A stretch of 5,305 nucleotides of DNA from Flavobacteriales bacterium (lineage in GTDB: Bacteria; Bacteroidota; Bacteroidia; DT-38). Positions 1 through 5,305 of the stretch are shown here, in pieces. The stretch covers positions 1-5,305 of the forward strand of contig JABSPR010000251.1 in assembly GCA_013214975.1 (NCBI GenBank), written 5' to 3'. The notes under the pieces were generated by a model. That model was not told the origin of the DNA and searched no databases. It saw nothing but the letters and a program-made list of their open reading frames with translations. The translations under genes and the position numbers were made by a program. Positions within the stretch are counted from its first letter, which is position 1, and each line of letters opens with the position of its first letter.

Positions 1-476
1 ATGAAGAAGACGGGAAAAAAGCATTGTTTACGGGAGATGGACATTGCAAGGATATCTTGGAAGGATTGAAGCAGCAGAAAAAACTAGATAGTCATGGGAG
101 GATACATGTAAATGTGCTGAAAATACAACACCATGGGGCAGAAGCAAATATAGATCTGGAATTTTGCAAAGATGTTACCGCAGATCATTATATATTTTGT
201 GGCAATGGCGGGCACGAAAACCCGGAAATACCTGTGGTAGATCTTGTAGTAAATTCTCGTTTAGGAAATACAGATGAGAGAAGTGGGAATGCAGAGGTTG
301 GGAATAGGTTTAAACTGTGGTTTAGTAGTAGTGAGGCTAATAACCATATTTCAGATAATAAGAAGCATATGAAAAAACTAACGGACAGGGTAGCCCACCA
401 TGCATCTAACTCAGGAGGTAAGATGAGGTATCATTTTATGAAGCCGAATTATGCTTCGTTTGTTATTGATCTTTAA
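1..476 (+). CDS. Metallo-beta-lactamase-fold hydrolase, ComEC-like, C-terminal part (5' end outside window)
   Basis: This is the C-terminal part of a metallo-beta-lactamase-fold protein resembling the soluble hydrolase domain of ComEC/Rec2. The frame is open from codon 3-5 to TAA at 474-476. The TTG at 24 is an internal Leu, because the residues before it (EEDGKKA) continue the strand-turn that precedes the metal-binding Asp in this fold. Visible motifs are LFTGDG (24-41), with the probable metal-ligand Asp, and VLKIQHHGA (114-140), with the HHG typical of ComEC-like members. The NGGHENPE stretch at about 204-227 matches the late 'N-G-x-H-x-N-P' turn seen in such proteins. The N-terminal HxHxDH motif must lie upstream of the window. 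The last 60 residues are polar and I do not recognise them. The substrate is unknown; members act on phosphodiesters, lipids or nucleotides. The next gene begins 9 bases downstream, suggesting co-transcription. The family call is fairly sure and the role is not. Confidence 0.75.
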   Translation, partial: EEDGKKALFTGDGHCKDILEGLKQQKKLDSHGRIHVNVLKIQHHGAEANIDLEFCKDVTADHYIFCGNGGHENPEIPVVDLVVNSRLGNTDERSGNAEVGNRFKLWFSSSEANNHISDNKKHMKKLTDRVAHHASNSGGKMRYHFMKPNYASFVIDL

Positions 477-485
477 AATATAATT

Positions 486-1040
486 ATGGCGCAAAGATTT
501 AGTGGTTACCCCAAAACAGTATGGATTGGTAACCCAAAAGGACCAGGAAATAAAGATGTATACCGCGGAATGACTTTACTCGAAGCATTCAGCTATACGG
601 ACAAGCGAGGAAAAAAATGGACATCACCCGAAGGTTGTTATGTAAATGGAGCAACAATTCCTGAATTTTTATGGAGTAGAGTGGGCTCCCCGTTTACAGG
701 GGAATACAGAAGAGCTTCGGTTATACATGATTATTATGTAGGAGAGGGCCGAAATCCTGATGTTTCTAAGGCCGACAGGATAAAAGCAGATAAGATATTT
801 CATGAAGGTTGTTTACATGATGGATGCTCAAGGGCTTTTGCAGGGATGTTGTACATAGGAGTTCGCTTTGGTACATGGGGAGCGTCGCTTAAGAATAAGT
901 TTAAAAACTTTAAAGGAAGAAAATTGGAAAAAAAGCTGCTTGAAGAGTATGACAATTTGGTTTCCAAACTATCCGATTCATTAGAAGTTATGGAATTCGA
1001 TGAGTTGGAAAAAGAAGTTGAAAAGCATAAGCCTGTTTAG
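486..1040 (+). CDS. DUF1353-family protein
   Basis: The 184-residue product matches the conserved layout of DUF1353, a family known mainly from phages, prophages and accessory regions, whose biochemical activity I do not know. Residues 30-50 carry the early strands (LLEAFSYTDKRGKKW). Residues 52-59 (YVNGATIP) correspond to the family's DGASIP-like motif, here with Asn in place of the usual Asp. Residues 76-84 (RASVIHDYY) hold the invariant His-Asp pair (H81, D82). Residues 102-135 supply the helical end of the domain (DKIFHEGCL, then AGMLYIGVRFG). The tail from about 140 to 184 is lysine/glutamate-rich and probably helical; it appears to be an addition to the core. There is no signal peptide or membrane segment, so the protein is probably cytoplasmic. 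The ATG at 486 fits because only 9 bases separate it from the preceding stop. The leader is A/T-rich with no Shine-Dalgarno sequence. Confidence 0.8.
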   Translation: MAQRFSGYPKTVWIGNPKGPGNKDVYRGMTLLEAFSYTDKRGKKWTSPEGCYVNGATIPEFLWSRVGSPFTGEYRRASVIHDYYVGEGRNPDVSKADRIKADKIFHEGCLHDGCSRAFAGMLYIGVRFGTWGASLKNKFKNFKGRKLEKKLLEEYDNLVSKLSDSLEVMEFDELEKEVEKHKPV

Positions 1041-1063
1041 ATCCTAGACTAAGTAAAGTTATT

Positions 1064-1744
1064 ATGGCAGAATTGACCGAAGAAGAATGGAGAATAAAGG
1101 AGATTAAGAATAAAATCTTTATTAGCCGATGGAGTGTAATTGTTGGATTGCTTACACTATTCGGTTCATTATGGGGCTTTTTTAATGAGTCATACGAAAA
1201 TCGAATACAGTTAAAAAGGGAATTTGCTACAACGTTACATAACGACAAAATAAAGCGGATGACGGAAATTGCTTCTGAATTTGATCGGATTTATTTGTCA
1301 ACGCTTAGAGTGTTTACAGAAGTTGATGTAGACAAACTCACATTAGGTTTAGAATTGGATGCCGTTAGTGATCAATTGAGGAGTTCAGAAATTGGACATA
1401 AGCGAATCGTACACCTTGAAGAGTCATTAGACTCTTTTAGTGATTTATTACTCAATGAAGATATTGGTGTTTGGCAACTTAAAAAAGGTATTCTTCTTCA
1501 AGAAAATTGGAAGGTAATAGAGGATGCTGTGACACCTGACTTTGAAATGATATATGGTGAGGAGTTGAGTAAAGAATGGAAAGTACTTTCCACATCAGCT
1601 TGGACAGTATTAAATAACAAGTTTGCCATAACAAGTCAATCGCCAGATTTAATAAAATTTAAGTTGGCAGGAAATGTATTTCAAAAGAAACTATATGGCA
1701 TGATTAAAACCACCAAAGAGGCAGGGGCGGGAATGATCATTTAG
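1064..1744 (+). CDS. Single-pass membrane protein of unknown family
   Basis: I do not recognise this 226-residue protein. A charged, Lys/Arg-containing N-terminus (residues 1-18) is followed by a hydrophobic segment at about 19-40 (IFISRWSVIVGLLTLFGSLW), long enough for one transmembrane helix. The remaining 185 residues are soluble, acidic/lysine-rich and mostly predicted helical by eye, with possible amphipathic stretches near 45-85 and 100-150. No catalytic motif stands out. The hydrophobic segment lacks the cleavage-site pattern of a signal peptide, so a membrane anchor is the likelier reading. The gene starts 23 bases after the DUF1353 stop, and the sequence around its ATG (ATTATGGC) is identical to that of the DUF1353 gene, so the two are probably one operon. 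In conflict-type operons such a protein could be a membrane-acting effector or an anchor for its neighbours, but nothing in the sequence proves this. Confidence 0.7.
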   Translation: MAELTEEEWRIKEIKNKIFISRWSVIVGLLTLFGSLWGFFNESYENRIQLKREFATTLHNDKIKRMTEIASEFDRIYLSTLRVFTEVDVDKLTLGLELDAVSDQLRSSEIGHKRIVHLEESLDSFSDLLLNEDIGVWQLKKGILLQENWKVIEDAVTPDFEMIYGEELSKEWKVLSTSAWTVLNNKFAITSQSPDLIKFKLAGNVFQKKLYGMIKTTKEAGAGMII

Positions 1745-1759
1745 TTATCTCAATAACTA
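1742..1759 (+). terminator. Small hairpin on the stop codon of the membrane-protein gene
   Basis: TAGTTAT (1742-1748) and ATAACTA (1753-1759) form a perfect 7-bp inverted repeat around a 4-base loop (CTCA). The left arm begins exactly at the TAG stop codon. The stem is A/T-rich and is followed by TCCACC rather than a T-run, so it is a poor intrinsic terminator. It may act as a 3'-end processing or stability stem, or be chance. It does mark the end of the upstream three-gene unit. Confidence 0.25.
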
Positions 1760-1783
1760 TCCACCAATTACCTACCTTCACAA

Positions 1784-1799
1784 TCCTTCAAAAAAGGAG
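1784..1799 (+). promoter_or_regulatory. Unassigned AAGGAG motif within a short inverted repeat, hsdM leader
   Basis: The 89-base spacer before hsdM contains AAGGAG at 1794-1799. It looks like a Shine-Dalgarno sequence but lies 34 bases before the hsdM ATG, which is too far to serve it. TCCTT at 1784-1788 can pair with AAGGA at 1794-1798 around a 5-base loop. No ATG, GTG or TTG lies at a useful distance downstream of the motif. No convincing Bacteroidota promoter (TAnnTTTG) is visible in the spacer, so whether hsdM has its own promoter or is read through from upstream cannot be told. Confidence 0.15.
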
Positions 1800-1833
1800 T
1801 TAATTAGCAAACAATAGAAAAGCAAAGAGCAGA

Positions 1834-4029
1834 ATGGATAATAAGGCGCACAACAAAGTAGTAAGTTTTATATGGGGTATTGCAGATGATGTATTGAGAG
1901 ACGTTTTTGTACGAGGAAAGTACAGAGACATCATCCTGCCGTTTACCGTTATTAGAAGATTAGATGTTCTTCTTGAAACAACAAAAGAAAAGGTTTTAGA
2001 AACCAATCAGTTTCTAATTGATAATAAAATTGACGAGAAGTCTTCTCTTACCAAGGTCTCTAAATACCCATTTTACAATACGTCTGGATTTACATTGGGA
2101 AAAAACAGTGAGGAAGATGCAAAATTCAAATACGTTTCAGTTATGTCCGACCCAGATAGAATTGATTCTAATTTATTAGAATACTTAGATGGGTTTGGGC
2201 CAAATGTTCAAGAGATCATCTCTAAGTTTAAGATCCGAAATCAGTTGGAGACCATGCAAGAAGCTGGGATTACTTATGGACTCATTGAAAAACTGGTGTC
2301 GAACGAAATAAACCTTGGCCCTGATGATGTAACCAATTCTAAAGGCGAAAAACTACCTGGATTAACCAATCTAGGAATGGGCTATGTTTTTGAAGAATTG
2401 ATTAGAAAGTTTAATGAGGAGAACAACGAAGAAGCCGGAGAACATTTTACCCCACGAGAGATTATTCGCTTGATGACTCATATCGTTTTCGAACCATTAA
2501 AAGGGAAATTCAAAGACCGTGCTCGTCATACCATTTATGATCCAGCTTGCGGTTCAGGGGGAATGCTAACGGAATCTGAAAAATTCGCTAAGGAAATAAC
2601 GGATAATCAGGCAAAATTTATTTTACATGGACAAGAGGTAAATCCTGAAACCTACGCCATCTGTACTTCCGATATGCTTATTAAAAATGAGGATCCCAAG
2701 AACATAGCATACGGTTCTACGCTTGGTAATGATGGGTTTATCGGAGAGCGGTTTGATTTTATGCTCTCTAATCCTCCTTATGGGAAAAGTTGGAAAATTG
2801 ACATGGATGCCATTCTAGACGGAAGAGAAATTATCGATCCTCGATTTAAAAAGGGAACGCCACGAAGCAGTGATGGACAACTTTTATTTTTGGCCAACAT
2901 GGTATCGAAAATGAAACACAGTTCAGATCTTGGTTCTCGTATTGCTTCTGTGCACAATGGTTCTGCTTTGTTTACTGGCGATGCTGGAAGTGGTGAGAGC
3001 AATATAAGGAAATGGATTATTGAAGAGGATTGGCTGGATTGTATTATCGGTTTGCCAAAAAATATGTTTTACAATACAGGAATCTCAACCTACATTTTCA
3101 TTCTGTCTAACAGAAAGCCGAAGGAGCGAAAAGGTAAGGTTCAGTTAATAGATGCTTCTGGAATCTACAAGAAAATGAGAAAGAGTCTGGGAGCAAAGTC
3201 TTACGAACTAACTAAAGAGCAGATTAGAGAGATCACAGATATCTATTTGTCTTTTGAAGAAACTGAAGTTTCTAAAAAGTTTAAGAACTCAGACTTCGGC
3301 TATAATAAAATCACGATAGATCGTCCTTTGAGGTTGTCGTGTCAGTTTACCCAAGAGAAAGTAGCCTCTTTAAGGTTTAATACCGCTTTACAAGACGAAA
3401 TGGAATACATCTACGAACGATATGGCGAAGATGTGTACACAGATGTTAAACAACATAAAGAGGCGCTTTTAATGTACTGGGAAACCAACGAGATTAAAGT
3501 AACGCCACCCAATAAAAATAAATTGTTCGATGTAAATTATTGGAAGGATCAAAAGAAAGTGATGGAGGCAGCTCAACAATTGTTCGAACATTTTAGTGAG
3601 GACATCAGCAACGACTTTAACGATTACCAAATCATTTTTAATGATGCTATTAAGAAGTTAAAACTGAAGTTGGACAATGCGCAGAAGAAACAAATCATCA
3701 ATGCCATTAAATGGGAAAACGAGGAAGCAGAACGGGTTATTAAAAAGAAGGAAAAGGATGGCACCATTGTTTATGAGCCAGATGCCAATTTAAGAGACAA
3801 TGAGAACGTTCCGTTGCTTGAGGACATCGACGAGTATTTTAAAAGGGAAGTAATCCCTCATGTACCAGATGCCTGGATAGATTATTCTAAAACTACCACT
3901 GGTTACGAAATTTCTTTTACCAAGTATTTCTACAAATACAAACCTCTAAGAAGTTTAGAAGATATTACCGCTGACTTATTGGAAGTCGAGAAAGCAAGTG
4001 AAGGATTGTTGAAACAAATATTAAGTTAA
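1834..4029 (+). CDS. hsdM: Type I restriction-modification methyltransferase subunit (N6-adenine)
   Basis: HsdM transfers a methyl group from S-adenosylmethionine to adenine N6 at sites chosen by HsdS, and also forms the core of the restriction complex. Residues 5-160 are the helical N-terminal HsdM domain, opening with the typical HNKVVSFIWGIADDVLRDVF. HFTPRE (204-209) leads into the catalytic domain. Motif I, the cofactor-binding DPACGSGG, is at 236-243, and motif IV, the catalytic NPPY, is at 313-316. Both are intact. The 731-residue length exceeds the roughly 500 of EcoKI-type subunits because of a C-terminal region (about 500-731) that ends in the block containing REVIPHVPDAW and YEISFTKYFYKY. 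Long HsdM proteins of this class usually carry it. The ATG at 1834 matches the usual family N-terminus, and a TAA lies in frame at 1801. The TAA at 4027-4029 shares its final A with the ATG of hsdS, implying translational coupling. No damage is visible. Confidence 0.96.
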   Translation: MDNKAHNKVVSFIWGIADDVLRDVFVRGKYRDIILPFTVIRRLDVLLETTKEKVLETNQFLIDNKIDEKSSLTKVSKYPFYNTSGFTLGKNSEEDAKFKYVSVMSDPDRIDSNLLEYLDGFGPNVQEIISKFKIRNQLETMQEAGITYGLIEKLVSNEINLGPDDVTNSKGEKLPGLTNLGMGYVFEELIRKFNEENNEEAGEHFTPREIIRLMTHIVFEPLKGKFKDRARHTIYDPACGSGGMLTESEKFAKEITDNQAKFILHGQEVNPETYAICTSDMLIKNEDPKNIAYGSTLGNDGFIGERFDFMLSNPPYGKSWKIDMDAILDGREIIDPRFKKGTPRSSDGQLLFLANMVSKMKHSSDLGSRIASVHNGSALFTGDAGSGESNIRKWIIEEDWLDCIIGLPKNMFYNTGISTYIFILSNRKPKERKGKVQLIDASGIYKKMRKSLGAKSYELTKEQIREITDIYLSFEETEVSKKFKNSDFGYNKITIDRPLRLSCQFTQEKVASLRFNTALQDEMEYIYERYGEDVYTDVKQHKEALLMYWETNEIKVTPPNKNKLFDVNYWKDQKKVMEAAQQLFEHFSEDISNDFNDYQIIFNDAIKKLKLKLDNAQKKQIINAIKWENEEAERVIKKKEKDGTIVYEPDANLRDNENVPLLEDIDEYFKREVIPHVPDAWIDYSKTTTGYEISFTKYFYKYKPLRSLEDITADLLEVEKASEGLLKQILS

Positions 4030-5183
4030 TGAACAATTTTAAAACATATCCTTCATATAAGAATTCTGGCATTGGCTGGATTGGAGAATTACCAAGTGAT
4101 TGGGAAGTGAAAAAAGTGAAATACCTTTTTGATATTACCAAAAGGATTTCAGGTGAGTTAGGCCATAATGTTTTGTCAATAACTCAAAGAGGAATTAAGA
4201 TAAAAGATATTGAGAGTGGTGGTGGCCAACTTTCTATGGATTATTCAAAATACCAGTTGGTTGACAAGGGAGATTTCGGAATGAATCATATGGATTTATT
4301 GACAGGGTTTGTGGATATCTCAAAGTATGATGGTGTGATGAGTCCTGATTATCGCGTCTTCAAATTGAAGGACAAAGAATGTGATGCACGGTATATGCTT
4401 TACTTATTCCAAAAAGGATATTGGGATAAATTGTTTTTCCATCTTGGTCAAGGAAGTTCGGAGTTAGGGCGATGGAGATTGCCTGCTGACGAATTTAATT
4501 TGTTTCAGTTGCCGGTTCCGATGCCAGCAGAACAAGCGGTCATCGCTAATTTCTTAGACAAGAAAACGGCTGGAATAAAAAGTTTTATTGAGTTGAAAGA
4601 AAAGGCAATTAAGCTACTCAAAGAGCGAAAAACGGCAATTATCAACGAAGCTGTAACCAAAGGCTTAGACCCAAATGTGGAAATGAAAGATTCTGGCATC
4701 GAGTGGTTGAGTGAGATTCCGAAACATTGGGAGGTAAAGAAACTGAAGTACTTGAGCAAGATAAAAACAGGAGAAAAAGATTCAATAGACAAGGAGCCAG
4801 ACGGGGCGTTTCCTTTCTTTGTACGTTCAGACACAATTGAAAATATTTCTACTTTCTCATTTGATGGGGAGGCTGTATTGACAGCAGGAGATGGTGCAGG
4901 GGTGGCTAAAGTTTTTCACTACATCGATGGTAAGTTTGATTATCACCAAAGAGTATATAAGATTAGCAACTTTAGGACAATATTGGGGAAGTTCTTTTAT
5001 TATTACTTAAAGGTCAACCTCTCGAAAGAAGTAATGAGAATTTCGGTAAAAACAACTGTGGACTCATTACGATTGCCAATGTTTTTGAATTTGCCAATTT
5101 GCTACCCAAGTAGTGATAATCAAAAAGAAATTGTTGAATCACTGGAGCAGAACTTAAATAAAATGGCTCTATGTCAAATATAG
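4029..5183 (+). CDS. hsdS: Type I restriction-modification specificity subunit, 3' end cut off by an insertion sequence
   Basis: HsdS recognises the bipartite DNA target through two target-recognition domains. Its N-terminus (YKNSGIGWIGELPSDWEVKK) is typical. Target-recognition domain 1 spans about residues 24-165. The central conserved helix (PAEQAVIANFLDKKTAGIKS, continuing to EAVTKGLDP) spans 165-215. Domain 2 spans about 233-358. The distal helix starts at SDNQKEIVESLEQNLNK (362-378) but ends abruptly in MALCQI. By comparison with the central helix, about 25-30 residues are missing, including the counterpart of KLLKERKTAIINEAVTKG. The other two downstream frames do not restore them, so a simple frameshift is not the cause. 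The sequence from 5165 reads as the end of an insertion sequence, which supplies the last codons and the TAG at 5181-5183. The distal helix helps hold the two domains and dock HsdM, so function is probably lost or altered. The start overlaps the hsdM stop by one base. Confidence 0.92.
   Translation: MNNFKTYPSYKNSGIGWIGELPSDWEVKKVKYLFDITKRISGELGHNVLSITQRGIKIKDIESGGGQLSMDYSKYQLVDKGDFGMNHMDLLTGFVDISKYDGVMSPDYRVFKLKDKECDARYMLYLFQKGYWDKLFFHLGQGSSELGRWRLPADEFNLFQLPVPMPAEQAVIANFLDKKTAGIKSFIELKEKAIKLLKERKTAIINEAVTKGLDPNVEMKDSGIEWLSEIPKHWEVKKLKYLSKIKTGEKDSIDKEPDGAFPFFVRSDTIENISTFSFDGEAVLTAGDGAGVAKVFHYIDGKFDYHQRVYKISNFRTILGKFFYYYLKVNLSKEVMRISVKTTVDSLRLPMFLNLPICYPSSDNQKEIVESLEQNLNKMALCQI
4056..4130 (+). 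repeat. First copy of the internal HsdS repeat (before target-recognition domain 1)
   Basis: HsdS residues 10-34 match residues 219-243, encoded at 4683-4757, at 15 of 25 positions. The shared core is K-x-S-G-I-x-W, then E-x-P-x-x-W-E-V-K-K-x-K-Y-L. This is the pseudo-duplication normal for two-domain HsdS proteins. It helps set the domain boundaries and is a natural place for recombination that swaps domains. Confidence 0.7.
4683..4757 (+). repeat. Second copy of the internal HsdS repeat (before target-recognition domain 2)
   Basis: This encodes residues 219-243, including KDSGIEWLSEIPKHWEVKK, and is the counterpart of the segment at 4056-4130. At the DNA level it shares only short exact tracts such as ATTCTGGCAT, so it is an old duplication rather than a recent one. 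Confidence 0.7.
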
Positions 5184-5190
5184 TGGGTAG
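5165..5190. repeat. Probable terminal inverted repeat of the insertion sequence
   Basis: The outermost bases of the element begin GGCTCTATGTCAAA. A GGCTCT-type tip suits the ISL3 family. The inner limit given here is a guess from the usual repeat length in the family, because the matching repeat at the other end is outside the window. The transposase stop codon (complement of 5169-5171) lies inside this repeat. Confidence 0.45.
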
Positions 5191-5305
5191 TCAAATTTGA
5201 GTTTTCCACAAGTAAAGTAAATCATGTTTATAAAGTTGGAGATATTTTGATACCCTCTCGCCCTCTTTTTAGCGAGCTGTATTTTTGAATTTAACCCCTC
5301 CAATA
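5169..5305 (-). CDS. DDE transposase, ISL3-like, C-terminal 44 residues (5' end outside window)
   Basis: The complement strand is open from the right edge (first full codon 5303-5301) to TAG at 5171-5169, giving 44 residues that begin LEGLNSKIQLAKKRARGYQN and end FDYPLYLT. The E-G-x-N-x-K-I-x-x-x-K-(R/K)-x-x-x-G-(Y/F) pattern is the C-terminal helix of DDE transposases of the ISL3 group. The Glu (complement of 5298-5300) is probably the third catalytic acid. The ending GKLKFDYP resembles transposase C-termini I associate with Bacteroidota. The catalytic Asp residues and the zinc-ribbon N-terminus would lie beyond the window, so whether the enzyme is intact is unknown. The gene converges on hsdS and overlaps it by 15 bases, because hsdS runs into the element. 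Transposase identity is likely; the family assignment is less certain because only the tail is visible. Confidence 0.78.
   Translation of the reverse strand, partial: LEGLNSKIQLAKKRARGYQNISNFINMIYFTCGKLKFDYPLYLT

Larger units (their letters stand above)
5165..5305 (-). mobile_element. End of an insertion sequence, ISL3-like, inserted in hsdS (continues beyond window)
   Basis: Three signs place an insertion-sequence boundary at 5165. HsdS similarity ends at about codon 378-379. GGCTCT, the sort of start expected for ISL3-family terminal inverted repeats, lies at 5165-5170. From 5169 rightwards the minus strand encodes a transposase C-terminus that stops only a few bases from this end. Only one end of the element is in the window, so its length, its second inverted repeat and the target duplication cannot be seen. 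ISL3-family elements usually duplicate 8 bp, which here would be the A/T-only AATAAAAT at 5157-5164. The boundary is inferred and could be off by a base or two. Confidence 0.75.

Noticed and set aside
24..26. TTG as a start codon for the first gene
   Set aside because: The frame is open to the left edge and the residues before it continue the metallo-beta-lactamase fold (EEDGKKALFTGDG); the true start is upstream of the window.
1..69. ATG at position 1 opening a short frame
   Set aside because: It hits a stop after 22 codons and lies out of frame within the metallo-beta-lactamase gene.
803..830. CLHDGC in the DUF1353 protein as a phospholipase A2-like active site (CCxxHDxC)
   Set aside because: The spacing is wrong (C-x-H-D rather than C-x-x-H-D), and the region aligns with the ordinary helical end of DUF1353.
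988..1248. Minus-strand open frame of 86 codons across the DUF1353/membrane-protein junction
   Set aside because: It lies opposite two well-supported plus-strand genes and shows no recognisable domain.
4505..4836. Two minus-strand open frames (109 and 64 codons) inside hsdS
   Set aside because: They are low-complexity Ser/Leu/Phe-rich translations opposite a clear HsdS coding region and are antisense shadows.
5100..5200. A frameshift as the reason for the short HsdS
   Set aside because: Neither of the other two plus-strand frames after 5160 encodes the missing helix; both stop soon and look nothing like HsdS.
5257..5287. Weak hairpin CTCGC/GCGAG followed by TATTTTTG, suggestive of a terminator or of a Bacteroidota -7 box (TAnnTTTG)
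   Set aside because: It lies inside the transposase coding region, the stem is only 5 bp with a 10-base loop, and the nearest upstream TTTG is about 30 bases away rather than the expected 19-21.
5184..5288. Plus-strand open stretch after the hsdS stop, in the same frame, reading ...VGDILIPSRPLFSELYF, which loosely resembles an HsdS target-recognition domain
   Set aside because: The complementary strand of the same bases gives a much better and longer match to a transposase C-terminus, so this is its antisense shadow.
1..5305. CRISPR arrays, tRNA or rRNA genes
   Set aside because: No regularly spaced direct repeats and no cloverleaf-like or rRNA-like sequence were seen on either strand.

Overview
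The window looks like accessory DNA from a member of the Bacteroidota. It is AT-rich, and its genes start with ATG directly after A/T-rich leaders rather than strong Shine-Dalgarno sequences. The insertion-sequence end at the right edge also carries a transposase C-terminus of a type I associate with this phylum. The organism assignment is an inference; no marker gene is present.

Positions 1-1744 hold three closely spaced plus-strand genes: the 3' part of a ComEC-like metallo-beta-lactamase-fold hydrolase (open at the left edge), a DUF1353-family protein, and a protein of unknown family with one membrane segment near its N-terminus. The gaps are 9 and 23 bases, so they are probably one operon that begins upstream of the window. 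A small perfect hairpin sits on the stop codon of the third gene. The function of the cassette is unknown. Its position next to a restriction-modification locus makes a defence or conflict role a reasonable hypothesis, but no more than that.

After an 89-base spacer, positions 1834-5183 hold a type I restriction-modification methylation module. It consists of a long, apparently intact methyltransferase subunit (hsdM, 731 residues) and the specificity subunit (hsdS), which overlap by one base at TAATG. No hsdR lies in the window.

The right edge is the most informative part. HsdS stops after 384 residues, short of its distal conserved helix. The bases from 5165 onward are the end of an insertion sequence: an inverted-repeat-like end beginning GGCTCT, followed on the minus strand by the last 44 codons of a DDE transposase, most like the ISL3 family. 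The insertion cut hsdS at about codon 379, and the element supplies the last five residues and the stop codon. The modification system is therefore probably broken or altered by a transposition event. The remaining 3' piece of hsdS, and perhaps hsdR, should lie beyond the element.
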